A stretch of DNA of 37,599 nucleotides from Puniceicoccaceae bacterium K14 (GCA_022538095.1 JAKYXN010000052.1:1-37599), one strand, 5' to 3'; positions 9,053 to 18,842 are shown, counted from the first letter of the stretch. Made by a program: numbers and translations. The notes: generated by a model not told the origin, from the sequence alone.

Positions 9053-10494
9053 GCTGGATCCTCCTCTATGGCCTCAACTTCCAGGCTGAACTGAGAACGA
9101 GCCACGACTCGAACCGCCTGACCGCTCTTCAAGGACCCCGTCACCAAATGGGCTTGGTGGCGCTCACCCTCGATTTCGACCTCTCCACTTGGATATAAGT
9201 CAGTGACTGCAACGCCCGAGCATCCAACCAAAGAAATCTCTTCCTTAATCGTTTCCGCATTGCGAGCATCTCCAGAAATTTGCTCAGAAATCACTAACCT
9301 ATTCCAAACCATCGATCGCGGCATAAACCGCATAAAAGCTAAGATGAGTCCGACCCCAAGGATCAAGCCTAGCATTACGTTCACAAAGGGCTTTTCTAAC
9401 ATTGCAATGCTCCAATTGTAGTCCGGAGTATTCTCAGGCCAAACATCCGCCATCCCCCAAACGAGGCTTCCGAACATGAGCAACAAGCCCGGTATCGCCA
9501 AAATCAATGCTCCCGGCATCAGGATGATCTCTAAAAACAATAACACAGCGCCGAATATAAAGATGAGCATGGCCTCATTCCCTGAAAGTCCAGCCACCTG
9601 GTGCCCAAACAAAGCGACTAAGAAACAGGCAGCCCCTAAAATGCCTGGGATGCCAAACCCTGGAGTTTGAATTTCCAAATAAATACCCAAAATCCCAATA
9701 CCCAATAAGACGGGTGAAAGCTTAACCAAAAAATTGGCCAAATCCAACGACCACGTTTCTTCAAAATAAGTGACATTCCTTTCACCGGGTTTCGCTAGGC
9801 TATCCAAAAGAGCGTCCAAATCATCGAAAACTCCTGAACCTAAAATTGATTGAGGGGGCTCGCCATATTCCTTGTGAGCTCGCTTTGCATTGAGGTTCAG
9901 CAACTCGCCCTTCTCTTTTATAACCTCTTCGCCGATCTTAAATTCATAGTCCGGGTCCATCATTGCTATGATCACCTCACTGCGATACGGATAATCCTCC
10001 GTATACGCTTCCAATTTGGAGTTTAGAAATGAGGAAATCTTCCGCTTCATCGACTCCTGAATATCTTCACCTTGCCCACTCACAGCTTCGGCACTCCCCA
10101 TGGTTCCCTTGGGTTCGAAATAGATCTTATCTGTCACCGAAGCAATTATTGCCCCGGCAGAGGTAGCTTCCGTATTTACGAAGGTGTAAGTTTTACCTGG
10201 ATAACGGTCGAGCACTTCGAGAATCTCCAAAGTAACATCCAAGCGACCTCCCGGAGTATCCATATTTAAGATCAAATGATTGATGTTATTTTCGATAGCC
10301 TCCTTCACTCCAGTCCTAATTGCGAAGAGTGCGGGCTGAGCAATTGGCCCTTTAACCGGTATAACGTAAATTTCCGATGCCATTGATTCATTCTCCGGCA
10401 CGACCTCGTCGTTTTCATTACCTTCAGAATGCAAGTTGATAGCGGGCAACAGACTCAAAAAAACAAAAGATAAAATCTTTCTAATAACGGTCAT
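9049..10494 (-). CDS. NfeD family membrane-bound serine protease (ClpP class)
   Basis: Long-form NfeD: a signal peptide or anchor, a ClpP-class (S49/SppA-like) protease domain outside the membrane, several transmembrane helices, and a C-terminal NfeD beta-barrel. The nucleophile is the serine in NTEATSAGAIIAS. The likely Lys partner is in AKRAHKEYG. The LDTPGG-type loop appears as NMDTPGGRLDVT. Five or six hydrophobic segments span about 270-400, and the final 65 residues hold the P-S-G motif (YPSGEVEIEG). Family relatives cleave hydrophobic stretches of membrane proteins such as stomatin. I place the start at the ATG giving MTVIRKILSF because it begins a clean signal peptide; an in-frame ATG 16 codons upstream (10542) is possible. 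First gene of the FloA operon. Confidence 0.93.
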   Translation of the reverse strand: MTVIRKILSFVFLSLLPAINLHSEGNENDEVVPENESMASEIYVIPVKGPIAQPALFAIRTGVKEAIENNINHLILNMDTPGGRLDVTLEILEVLDRYPGKTYTFVNTEATSAGAIIASVTDKIYFEPKGTMGSAEAVSGQGEDIQESMKRKISSFLNSKLEAYTEDYPYRSEVIIAMMDPDYEFKIGEEVIKEKGELLNLNAKRAHKEYGEPPQSILGSGVFDDLDALLDSLAKPGERNVTYFEETWSLDLANFLVKLSPVLLGIGILGIYLEIQTPGFGIPGILGAACFLVALFGHQVAGLSGNEAMLIFIFGAVLLFLEIILMPGALILAIPGLLLMFGSLVWGMADVWPENTPDYNWSIAMLEKPFVNVMLGLILGVGLILAFMRFMPRSMVWNRLVISEQISGDARNAETIKEEISLVGCSGVAVTDLYPSGEVEIEGERHQAHLVTGSLKSGQAVRVVARSQFSLEVEAIEEDPA

Positions 10495-10747
10495 GGCGGG
10501 TTGGCTTATAACTAAACCCAAGGTGGGTTTCATACAGTTCATTTAAACGGATATTGAGAGCTAACGATTGTCAATTTATAGAAACGATTTCTGGTAAAAG
10601 CACTATAAATCGAAAAGATTCGAAAAGCTGTCACACTAATTGAACCCGATTCTATGCAACGAGCTTATTCGCTGATTTAGAGGAGATTAAGGTTTTCACA
10701 AATTTCGCTTCGCCTTAAGGAAGAAATTGCTTTGAATTGTTAATGCT
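10495..10747. promoter_or_regulatory. Divergent promoter region, NfeD/FloA operon and epimerase
   Basis: The gap between divergent starts must hold promoters for both. On the minus strand a consensus TTGACA (plus-strand 10569-10574) points toward the protease gene, but the matching -10 is poor, so this is tentative. On the plus strand an inverted repeat TTAAGG/CCTTAA spans 10688-10718 just before the epimerase. Neither gene has a clear Shine-Dalgarno sequence. Confidence 0.35.
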
Positions 10748-11665
10748 ATGGAGGAAATAGAATATTTGGGGACTAAAATCAGGCGTTGGAAAATCGGATC
10801 ATCCACATTTTTGGCAGCCCCAGAAATGGGGGCTCGCTTAATGAATTGGAGCATTGATTTCCCAGATGGTGGATTTCGCAATCTCATCCATTGGCCCGAA
10901 TTGGATTCCTTGGACAAATTTGTCAAAGCTCGCGGTGGCAACCCCATCCTATTCCCATTCAGCGCTCGAACGTTCGAAAGCGGAGAAATCGGCTTTTGGA
11001 AAGACCTCAAAGGCATTCGTAGGCCAATGCCGATGCATGGCTTCGCTAGGCAAGGCGAATTTGAGATCACTCGTATCGATAAGACAGGGTTTGCTTGTAG
11101 TCTCAAAAAGACTGACGAATCCAAAGAAGCCTACCCCTATGAATACGACTTCGAGGTTATTTATCGATTCAGCCAAGACAGTGTCACCGTAGAACTTCGG
11201 CTTAAAAATCTAGATACCCAACCAATCCCTTGGTCAGCCGGACACCACTTCTATTTTAACTTACCCTGGACAGATGATACCTCTCGCAAAGATTACGAGA
11301 TAGAGATCCCCGCCAAAAAAGCCTGTCGGCAAAATCCAGATGGCAGCCTAAACGCCGTCCCCAAAGCCAAATCAACTGAGCTTATTTCAAACAAGAATCT
11401 GGTTGACCGGATTCACTACCACCTGACTAGCCCTAATGTTGTTTGTCGTAATAAAAGAGACGGTTCGACTATCAATATCGAAATCGGAACAAACAAGCTC
11501 CCAAACTCTGAATACGCCTTGGTCACATGGACCGAGACAGATAAATCTCCATTTTACTGTATCGAACCGTGGATGGGGCCGCCCAGCGCTCCAGAGAACA
11601 AAATCGGCTTGCACACCGTCACTCCCGGGGAGACACATGCCTTTTCTGTCACGATTCGAACTTGA
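10748..11665 (+). CDS. Aldose 1-epimerase family protein
   Basis: A 305-residue member of the galactose mutarotase fold, which interconverts the alpha and beta forms of free or phosphorylated aldoses. Family marks are GARLMNWSID near the N-terminus, GNPILFPFSAR, the first His in MPMHGFAR, the second His in SAGHHFYFNLPW, and the probable catalytic Glu in CIEPWMGPPSAPEN. The last form resembles the YeaD/LacX-type branch rather than canonical GalM, so hexose-6-phosphate mutarotase activity is as likely as galactose mutarotase. It is a single gene with no signal peptide, so it is cytoplasmic. Its position among glycolytic and pentose phosphate genes in the window fits but is not operonic. Confidence 0.88.
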   Translation: MEEIEYLGTKIRRWKIGSSTFLAAPEMGARLMNWSIDFPDGGFRNLIHWPELDSLDKFVKARGGNPILFPFSARTFESGEIGFWKDLKGIRRPMPMHGFARQGEFEITRIDKTGFACSLKKTDESKEAYPYEYDFEVIYRFSQDSVTVELRLKNLDTQPIPWSAGHHFYFNLPWTDDTSRKDYEIEIPAKKACRQNPDGSLNAVPKAKSTELISNKNLVDRIHYHLTSPNVVCRNKRDGSTINIEIGTNKLPNSEYALVTWTETDKSPFYCIEPWMGPPSAPENKIGLHTVTPGETHAFSVTIRT

Positions 11666-11888
11666 TCGCGCAGGATTCTCCTAAACCTTTTGGAGAGTAA
11701 CTACTATTCGAATTCAAAAAAACCAATATTACAGTATCACTGCACCCATTCGCCTAGAAAATCGAACACTTCGCGCAACAAAAACTTGAATTCAAACGAG
11801 TGACCAACTAGCTTACAAACAACAATATAGAGATTCCCTCCCATCCAGACGGCCTGGCGTTTTTTTGGAATACAACAAGGGACGAGTT
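11666..11888. other. Convergent intergenic gap with a weak possible terminator
   Basis: No gene is visible. A short hairpin (CCAG at 11845-11848 and CTGG at 11854-11857) is followed by CG and seven T. It could end plus-strand transcription from the epimerase 180 bases upstream, but the four-pair stem is weak. Nothing else stands out. Confidence 0.35.
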
Positions 11889-14471
11889 TTATACTTCGAT
11901 CGGGCCAATAACAAGCTCTACACGATTAACCTGAGAAAGGTACGTTCGAGCAAAATTCTGTAAAGAATCTACCGATACGGAATCAACGCGACTATCGTAG
12001 TTTTCCCAATCATTCGCTGGCAAACCATACGCAACATTCATAGCCGCCTGGCTCGCGCACGACGAATTCGACTGCATCCCCATTCGACGCGAAGCTTTTA
12101 ACCGCGTCTTACAATCCTTAAGTTCAGAATCCTCGATCTCACCGTCCATCATTCGACTAACCTCCCGATCGAGTTCGGTGATCACTTCTTCATATCTTTC
12201 TGCTGAGGTACCCGCATAAAAGTAGAACATCGCGCTATCCAAGCCGACGATTCGACTCGAGCGCACGAAATACGCTAAGCTGAGCTCCTCGCGAACACGC
12301 TCAAACAACTTGCTCGACATCCCACTAAAGATCTCGTCAGCAACTTCCGAAACATAAAAATCCTCCTTCTTGAGCCCAGGGCACGGATACGCGTGAAACA
12401 CAACTGCTTGCTGACGATCCATTCTTTCCCGATGTTTCCCAACTTCAGCCGGACCGTCGAAAGCCGTATTAGATTCAACTAAATTCCCTTCAGGCAATGA
12501 GGCCAACAGACGCTCGAGCTTTGGCTGAAGCTCTTCCTTTTGAAAATCCCCGGACACGGCAACACTCACATTCCCAGCAACCCTCAATTTCTGCCAAAAA
12601 TGGGAGAGAAGCTTTAAATCAATATTCTCCAGAGTGTCTAATGTGCCATTCTCGCTGATACAAAATGGGTGTGCTCCAAAAAACTTCTGCCTCAACAAAT
12701 CACGTCCTGCCGAAACAATATCATCCTGGTTTTCTTTGATAGTCGCTATTTGAGATTCTTTTTCGATTTCAAAGGTCTCAGCGTCAAATTTCGTGTGCAA
12801 CAACGACTGCTCCAATAAATCAATCGCAAGGTCAGCGTCCTGTGGCATCACTTCGAGAGCGAGCCCCAAACTATTATTGCCAGAAAACTCATAGAAACTT
12901 CCGCCCACGCTTTCAATCGCCATGGCGACTTCCTCGGATGTCCTCTTTTCCGTTCCTTTCGTTAGAAGCGTCGACAGTAAATTCGTAGCACCCTGGCACT
13001 GTTCCTCTTCAAAGAGAGCCCCTGCTTGAAACACCACCCGAAAGTGTAAATTCGGAAGGCGGGCATCATGGCGCAGCAAGAGCGAACTGCCGTTTGACTG
13101 TGGATAGTTTTCAAAGCGAGGCGACACCTTCGAACCTTCTATTTTGGCAGAAGTCACAGTCCCCTGCTCAACCTTTGGATCAATACAAACTGTGCTCAAT
13201 CGATTCCAAACCATCCATTTCTTAAATACACGAAAAACATCTCCCGAACTTATTTCAGAAACTCGTTCCAAATAATTGCGAGCGTACCCAACGTCTCCAA
13301 CAACGACTTCTGCGGAGCCAAGACGCGATGCCTGGCCGCTTACAGTTTTTCGCGAATTAATTTCTGAGGACAAAATTTGCCGCACAGCCTTACTCACCAT
13401 TTCCGTTGAAAAGTCATCGATGGTAAGGCTCGAGAAATAGAATTTAAGCTCTTCCAATACAGCATCCCGCTTGTCTACATCGCAAATCATTGCTATATAG
13501 AAAATACCGACAGTACCTGGAGTCCAGTTACTCGCATCCACATAATGGATAAGCTTTTTTTCTTCACGTAACCGAAGGTTCAACAATGAACTATTCCCAT
13601 TGCCTAGAATCATGGCTAAAGCGTCCAATACAGGAGTATCCTCATCCGTCAGCCCCGGAACCTGAAAGCCGAGAGCGATTCTGGTTATTTGAACGTCTTC
13701 TTTTTGGTAAGAACTTCGCTCCGCAAGTTGAAGCGGCTCCTCAGGAAGAAAAATTGGCGCCAAGGCCGCTCGCTTTACTAAGCCAAAACTTTCGTCTATT
13801 AGCGCGCGCGCGCTCGTTTCCTCGAAGTCACCAGCAATCACAAGAACCACATTGTTTGGCACATACCGAGATTTATAATAATCCCACAACTGATCGCGAG
13901 TGACTTCAGAGAATATATCTTTGTACCCAATAATAGGATATCTGTAAGAGTGCTGACGAAATACGGTTTCGAATAGGGTCTGAATCAATCTACTATCCGG
14001 ATCGTCATCACCCATTGCGATTTCTCGCATTATCACCTCTCGCTCCTTTTCGATTTCCTCAGATGGCATCGTAGAATGAAACAGACAGTCATTCAAAACA
14101 TCGACAGCTTTCCCGATTCCCTCGGACGGAAGGTCAATGTAATACACCGTTCGATCAAAAGTCGTGTATGCATTTATGTATCCACCAGCGGCTTGCACTT
14201 CTTGAGATATTTCTCGACCGTCTCGACGAGCCGTACCCTTAAACAGCATATGCTCCACAAAGTGAGACAAGCCCGCACCTGATAATTCGCCCTCGTGAAT
14301 ACTGCCCGTCTTCACCCAAGCCTGGACCGAACAAAGGGCAGTCGCGTTTGTTTGCTTTAGCAAAACAGTAAGCCCATTTGGAAGTACGTAGCGAGAAATA
14401 GGCTCCCGCAACAGCGGAGCAATCATTGACCGACTCGATTCGAGTGAGCGATTTTCAGACAGGTCTGACAT
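11889..14471 (-). CDS. M16 family zinc metallopeptidase (fused two-half form)
   Basis: A pitrilysin/processing-peptidase-type protein of 860 residues made of two homologous halves in one chain. The N-terminal half carries the inverted zinc motif H-x-x-E-H in HFVEHMLFKGT (His69, Glu72, His73) and the downstream Glu region EREVIMREIAMGDDDP. The second half, from about residue 480, lacks the H-x-x-E-H, as expected for the inactive partner half. No signal peptide is obvious, so it is probably cytoplasmic or exported unusually. I choose the ATG giving MSDLSENRSL; an in-frame GTG at 14519 would add 16 residues and is less attractive. It lies 55 bases after the Minf_1886 gene and is probably co-transcribed with it. 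The physiological substrate is unknown. Confidence 0.93.
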   Translation of the reverse strand: MSDLSENRSLESSRSMIAPLLREPISRYVLPNGLTVLLKQTNATALCSVQAWVKTGSIHEGELSGAGLSHFVEHMLFKGTARRDGREISQEVQAAGGYINAYTTFDRTVYYIDLPSEGIGKAVDVLNDCLFHSTMPSEEIEKEREVIMREIAMGDDDPDSRLIQTLFETVFRQHSYRYPIIGYKDIFSEVTRDQLWDYYKSRYVPNNVVLVIAGDFEETSARALIDESFGLVKRAALAPIFLPEEPLQLAERSSYQKEDVQITRIALGFQVPGLTDEDTPVLDALAMILGNGNSSLLNLRLREEKKLIHYVDASNWTPGTVGIFYIAMICDVDKRDAVLEELKFYFSSLTIDDFSTEMVSKAVRQILSSEINSRKTVSGQASRLGSAEVVVGDVGYARNYLERVSEISSGDVFRVFKKWMVWNRLSTVCIDPKVEQGTVTSAKIEGSKVSPRFENYPQSNGSSLLLRHDARLPNLHFRVVFQAGALFEEEQCQGATNLLSTLLTKGTEKRTSEEVAMAIESVGGSFYEFSGNNSLGLALEVMPQDADLAIDLLEQSLLHTKFDAETFEIEKESQIATIKENQDDIVSAGRDLLRQKFFGAHPFCISENGTLDTLENIDLKLLSHFWQKLRVAGNVSVAVSGDFQKEELQPKLERLLASLPEGNLVESNTAFDGPAEVGKHRERMDRQQAVVFHAYPCPGLKKEDFYVSEVADEIFSGMSSKLFERVREELSLAYFVRSSRIVGLDSAMFYFYAGTSAERYEEVITELDREVSRMMDGEIEDSELKDCKTRLKASRRMGMQSNSSCASQAAMNVAYGLPANDWENYDSRVDSVSVDSLQNFARTYLSQVNRVELVIGPIEV

Positions 14472-14526
14472 AATAGTTTGAGCTAGATTTTCCCAGAAAT
14501 TAAGAGAACGCCTGGGCACTAATGGC

Positions 14527-14964
14527 TCAGAGAGATTGAATCACTCGGTATCTTGGATATTTCAAGCGACGTTGGTCAGGCTGAAATGGTTTAACGAACG
14601 CATCCTCAAAAGTGTATATTGCAGAAAAATCTTCCTTACAGTCATCTTCGTTTTTACTAAAAACGCCATACTCGATCAGGTTGAAAACCATTTCGCCAAA
14701 ATCCTCGCAACGTGTAATACCCCAAGTGGTTAAAACAGTAAAAGCCATCGGACCAAATTGATCCAATGCATATTCGCGAACCCCTTCCAATAGTTCCTGC
14801 CCAGAAACGTGACGGGGACGGCTGACGGCTTTCCCCTGACTTTTGCGCTCTTTTTCGATCGTGTGGTCCAAGGCTTTTCGCAAGAAAGTATAAGCACTCT
14901 TTCCGTAACGATCATCCTCCTTGAGAATGAGATTAACAACTTCCATAAAATCGTGCTCTTTCAT
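14527..14964 (-). CDS. Minf_1886 family protein
   Basis: A 145-residue protein resembling the Minf_1886 family, small uncharacterised proteins best known from Verrucomicrobia and Planctomycetes. Recognisable are the opening F-x-x-V-x-x-I...D-x-R-Y pattern (NLILKEDDRYGKSAYTFLRKALDHT), the middle H-V-S-G-Q-E-L-L-x-G-x-R-x-Y-A segment and the F-G-x-M-A-x-x-V-L-x-x-W-G-I stretch. No signal or membrane helix and no known catalytic residues are seen. The function is unknown. An in-frame TTG at 14994 would add 10 residues; the ATG at 14964 is preferred. It precedes the M16 peptidase on the same strand and starts divergently from mog. Confidence 0.8.
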   Translation of the reverse strand: MKEHDFMEVVNLILKEDDRYGKSAYTFLRKALDHTIEKERKSQGKAVSRPRHVSGQELLEGVREYALDQFGPMAFTVLTTWGITRCEDFGEMVFNLIEYGVFSKNEDDCKEDFSAIYTFEDAFVKPFQPDQRRLKYPRYRVIQSL

Positions 14965-15117
14965 CGACAGCAAATACTTTGCGGGTAATTCCAAATCGTA
15001 TGCAACGCATACGCTATAGCCTTATTACCCTCATTCATAGCGAGACCCCCTGTCAACACTGCAAAGCCGGAAAGAAGCCACTCGACAAAAGCAAACGATT
15101 TTCATGATGTTCGATTC

Positions 15118-15654
15118 ATGGCGAAAGAAGCGAAAATTGGCGTTATAAACATTTCAGACCGCGCCTCAAAGGGCATTTACGAAGATATTCCCGGAAAGGC
15201 CTGCGTCGAACTTCTGAGAAAATGGCTGATATCAACCTTCTCTGTGGAGTACGCCATCATTCCAGACGAACAAGCAGTCATCGAGTCCACCCTCATTGAA
15301 TTCGCTGATTTGAAAGAGTGTAGCTTAATCGTCACCACCGGCGGGACCGGCCCTGCTCCCCGAGATGTCACTCCCGAAGCGACCGAAGCCGTTTGCCAAA
15401 AAATGCTTCCAGGATTTGGGGAGCAGATGCGTGCTGAATCTCTCAAATTCGTTGCCACTGCAATCCTTTCACGGCAAACAGCAGGTATTCGAGGTCAAAG
15501 CTTGATTCTCAATCTTCCCGGAAAGCCCAAAGCAATCGAAGAGAACTTATCTGCAGTTTTTCCAGCAATCCCCTATTGTATTGATTTGATCGGCGGGTGT
15601 TACTTCAAAACTGATTCGGAAATCATGCCAGCATTTCGCCCAAAAAAATCTTAG
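15118..15654 (+). CDS. mog: Molybdopterin adenylyltransferase (MogA/MoaB family)
   Basis: Activates molybdopterin by adenylation before molybdenum insertion in molybdenum cofactor synthesis. The 178-residue length fits the single-domain MogA class. Motifs are the N-terminal IGVINISDRASKGIYEDIPG, the phosphate-binding TTGGTGPAPRDVTPEAT, and LPGKPKAIEENL near the C-terminus. All look intact. No other moa, moe or modABC gene is in the window, so the rest of the pathway lies elsewhere. MoaB-type members share these motifs, so the paralogue is uncertain. The stop overlaps the stop of the convergent hybrid kinase by four bases, leaving no room for a separate terminator. No Shine-Dalgarno sequence precedes the ATG. 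Confidence 0.93.
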   Translation: MAKEAKIGVINISDRASKGIYEDIPGKACVELLRKWLISTFSVEYAIIPDEQAVIESTLIEFADLKECSLIVTTGGTGPAPRDVTPEATEAVCQKMLPGFGEQMRAESLKFVATAILSRQTAGIRGQSLILNLPGKPKAIEENLSAVFPAIPYCIDLIGGCYFKTDSEIMPAFRPKKS

Positions 15655-18587
15655 CGCGACTCGTTCCACTGAACGAAATTGTCCCGCAAACGAACGAGTT
15701 TTTGATCTACCTCTGACTTCGCTTTTTCTTCAGCGCTCTTCTCCAACGCTTTGGAATCGTGATATAAGTCATCGATGCCAATCGCCATCGCCGTATTGGC
15801 TAAATAATGCGCTTTGTCCTGTATGTATTCATAGTCATCGGACTCATGGGCTTTTTTCATTTCGTTATGCAACTCCAGGACTTCCTTTGCTGCGGCATCA
15901 ATTAATTCGTTCGAAAAGACCCCCATACCACCACCGGTAACAGATTCTTCCGGAGGAGGTATTTCCAATTCCTCTTCTAGTTCCAATTCTTCTGCAAATT
16001 CTTCGTCGTCAGAAGATTCACAATCGAAAATCCAAGGAATCTTTGCGATCTGCTCTGCAAGAGCCTCAGCAGTGAAAGGCTTGCCTAAAAAGCTATTAAT
16101 CCCCATCGAAAGAGCTCGTTCGATCTCTTTTTCCGCCAAAGTCGCAGAGACTCCAATAATCCAAGGCTTTTCCGCCAAACCAGACTTATCGCGAATATTG
16201 CTCGCTGCCTGCGGCCCATCCACTTCAGGCATTCTAAGGTCAATAACAACCAAATCATACGACGCTCCAACCTCGGAGGCAGGAACTCCACCATCAACCG
16301 CATCTACTTCATATCCCAACGAATTCAGATACTGAACAACTAGTTTCCGTACCATTGGGTTGTCGTCAGCCACGAGGACCTTCATAGGGAACCGTTCTCC
16401 CAGCGCCGTTGTATCCACAGCTTCACTAGGTTCTTCTACCATTGGCAGGCTTGGCTCAAACTCCTCATCCTCCAGCAACGGAAAATTGAACGACACAATA
16501 AAAGTAGACCCTTCTCCAATCACGCTCTTAACGACGATCTTACCACCCATGAGTTCGATGATACGATTGACAATCGCTAAACCTAAGCCAGCTCCTTCCC
16601 GTGGCAAGTGGTCCGAATGCTCTAATTGGATAAACGGCTCAAAGAGACGTTCCAAGTCTTCCTCTTTAATCCCAATTCCGGTATCTTCGATTATAAACTG
16701 AACCGCTTTTCTAGGATGTTCTCCTTCGCTATCTATAATACTATTTGTAGTAGCGCACTCAACACGCAATCGAACTAAGCCACGCTCCGTGTATTTCACC
16801 GAATTCCCAAAAAGATTCAGCAAGACTTGACGCAATCGAACACCATCCGCTTCGACAAAGTTAGGCAGATCGTCATCGATTACTAGCTCAGCAGTAAGGT
16901 CTCGCTTCTCCGCCATTGGCTTGATCGTCCTAAACGTCTCTTCAATAATCCTTCGCAAATAAACTTTGCCATCTTTAAGCTCAAAATTCACCTTACGCAG
17001 ATTACTAAAATCGAGGATATCCTGGACAATACGCAAAAGGATTTTTCCTTCTGATTGAATCGTATCCAAACAAGACCTCTGTTTATCATTCAAAGGTGTC
17101 GACCGCAAAAGATCACTGTAACCTAACACACTTTGAAGTGGTGTTCGAATCTCATGACTGATAACTGCCAAAAATTCGCTCTTTGCCTGATCTCCCGCCT
17201 TTGAACGCTCCATCTCAAGCAAAAGATCCGCCTCCGATTCATGCTCAACTTGAAAGTATATAAAGAAAACTGCGAGGGCAGTTAATAGACCTGCTATAAT
17301 TATAATCTGGAGACGACCCATCGATATGTTTATCACCCACGAATCAGCAGCGATATCAATCCCCAACCAATACGCTGCTTCACCGGAATCAGCATCCAAT
17401 ATAGGCGAACTTATATTCAAAATTGAACGATTCCCCATCGCAATGGGACCGACCATAAATGATTCATTTTTAATATAATCCCGAGTTCGCAAAAGCTCTT
17501 CATGTACGACTGAAACCACCTTTGGCCCTTCATCGGCGTCTGAATCATTTGATATCGAAACAATCCGATCGTCGTCTCCTTGCCATAGATACACACTTAA
17601 AATATTTGTACCGATGTTTTGGATCGCAAGAAGCTGGCTTTCCAAACCTTGGCGTCGAACGACTGCTGCCTCATCCTCTCGTAACAAAGCAAATAGCGGG
17701 AGTTGGGGATCCATCGCTAATGCAGCTGTCTGGGAACGAAAAACATAGTCTTGCTCCATTGACTCCTTAATTCGATTCCCATTCCAAGAGGTGAGTAAAT
17801 AACAGATGAATACTATCCCTAAAAGGCTTCCAGGCATTACTCGAAATCCGAGCACCTTCAACTGACTCCCAATTTTGGGTGTCACCTCGACAATACGCGC
17901 ATTTACTCGATAAGCCCAAAACGCTCCTAAAGTTAGCCAAGCGGCTAAAATCCGTACCATAAGGTAGCCAAAACCGTAATCAGGAAAATGAGGAAACGCT
18001 CCCGTATTGGCTTCTTTTGAGGAGACTAATAAATCAGGGTTCAACGCCCATGATGCAAAGGTCAATGCAAGGCCTGCACCGAGAAAATAAAGCTCCGGCC
18101 GATTGAATTTTCGGCCCTGCTTGAAGAAATGGTAGCCAGCGGTTACGATTGCGAATGAGGCTAGTAAAATCGCTATCGTTAGAGAATAAGGCGACGGCTC
18201 CGAATCAATTGAAAAACCGAGCAGAAACCCACTGACTGCGCCATAAGGGAAAAGCGACTTTCTTCTGAAACGTGGCGATACACGAATTACGAAATCGAGC
18301 AATACGCCAAAACCCAACATCTCAAACGCCGGCGATACCGCAAACGATCGAAAGAAAAAGGGGTCGGAGAAAGAGAGGATTCGAATGAATTCAGCAATTG
18401 CTTGAGCGAATCCAAAATAGCCAAACCAAAGCCAAGGCAATCGATCCCACGATCGATTTTCCAAAGGCTTTGTCCACGCCAACATCCCCAAGAGCGTCCA
18501 CCCGACGAAAGCTACGAAAACAAGGTAATCCTGCTCGAAAAGCCAATTCGGCATCATCATCGACGCTTCTTTTTCTTCTAAATCCAT
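15651..18587 (-). CDS. Hybrid sensor histidine kinase with receiver and Hpt domains
   Basis: A 978-residue membrane phosphorelay protein. Residues 1-250 hold about seven or eight hydrophobic helices of an unrecognised integral membrane sensor. An external segment at about 271-421 looks like a CHASE/Cache-type input and is closed by a helix at 425-445. The kinase core follows: H-box AVISHEIRTPLQ (His478), N-box around 586-600, G1 DTGIGI (635-640) and G2 GAGLGLAI (665-672). A receiver (736-850) keeps the acidic pair DD, Asp783, Ser814 and Lys836. A very acidic linker (858-880) leads to an Hpt domain with His927 in AHYLANTAMAIG. The complete His-Asp-His chain means the final phosphate must go to a separate response regulator, which is not in the window. 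Divergent from the second hybrid kinase. Confidence 0.93.
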   Translation of the reverse strand: MDLEEKEASMMMPNWLFEQDYLVFVAFVGWTLLGMLAWTKPLENRSWDRLPWLWFGYFGFAQAIAEFIRILSFSDPFFFRSFAVSPAFEMLGFGVLLDFVIRVSPRFRRKSLFPYGAVSGFLLGFSIDSEPSPYSLTIAILLASFAIVTAGYHFFKQGRKFNRPELYFLGAGLALTFASWALNPDLLVSSKEANTGAFPHFPDYGFGYLMVRILAAWLTLGAFWAYRVNARIVEVTPKIGSQLKVLGFRVMPGSLLGIVFICYLLTSWNGNRIKESMEQDYVFRSQTAALAMDPQLPLFALLREDEAAVVRRQGLESQLLAIQNIGTNILSVYLWQGDDDRIVSISNDSDADEGPKVVSVVHEELLRTRDYIKNESFMVGPIAMGNRSILNISSPILDADSGEAAYWLGIDIAADSWVINISMGRLQIIIIAGLLTALAVFFIYFQVEHESEADLLLEMERSKAGDQAKSEFLAVISHEIRTPLQSVLGYSDLLRSTPLNDKQRSCLDTIQSEGKILLRIVQDILDFSNLRKVNFELKDGKVYLRRIIEETFRTIKPMAEKRDLTAELVIDDDLPNFVEADGVRLRQVLLNLFGNSVKYTERGLVRLRVECATTNSIIDSEGEHPRKAVQFIIEDTGIGIKEEDLERLFEPFIQLEHSDHLPREGAGLGLAIVNRIIELMGGKIVVKSVIGEGSTFIVSFNFPLLEDEEFEPSLPMVEEPSEAVDTTALGERFPMKVLVADDNPMVRKLVVQYLNSLGYEVDAVDGGVPASEVGASYDLVVIDLRMPEVDGPQAASNIRDKSGLAEKPWIIGVSATLAEKEIERALSMGINSFLGKPFTAEALAEQIAKIPWIFDCESSDDEEFAEELELEEELEIPPPEESVTGGGMGVFSNELIDAAAKEVLELHNEMKKAHESDDYEYIQDKAHYLANTAMAIGIDDLYHDSKALEKSAEEKAKSEVDQKLVRLRDNFVQWNESR

Positions 18588-18842
18588 CTATTCAATCGGG
18601 GAATCGTATATAGCCTAGCATCGCCATGTAATTTGCAAAATGAAAACATTTCGGAGCAAAAGCCAAGTTCGATAATCCGCCCCCAAATCTTAGATTTAGT
18701 GAGACCCATTCAAAACCTTAGCTAAATATGAAAGAATCTCCTACTCCCGATTCAGAAATAGCACGTGAAATTCGGTGAACAAATTTAAAATATTCATTAA
18801 AATTCGATTCATAAAATCACTCGATTGTAATCAGCTGAGGTT
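18588..18842. promoter_or_regulatory. Shared promoter region of two divergent hybrid kinases
   Basis: These 255 bases separate two divergent starts. AT-rich near-direct repeats, ATTCATTAAAAT (18792-18803) and ATTCATAAAAT (18807-18817), lie about 25 to 50 bases before the rightward start and could be regulator sites or part of a -10 region. A GAGG just before the ATG at 18843 is too close to be a good ribosome site. Nothing else was recognised. Confidence 0.35.

Noticed and set aside
13586-13903. 105-codon plus-strand frame inside the M16 gene
   Set aside because: Antisense shadow with unusual composition and no start signal.
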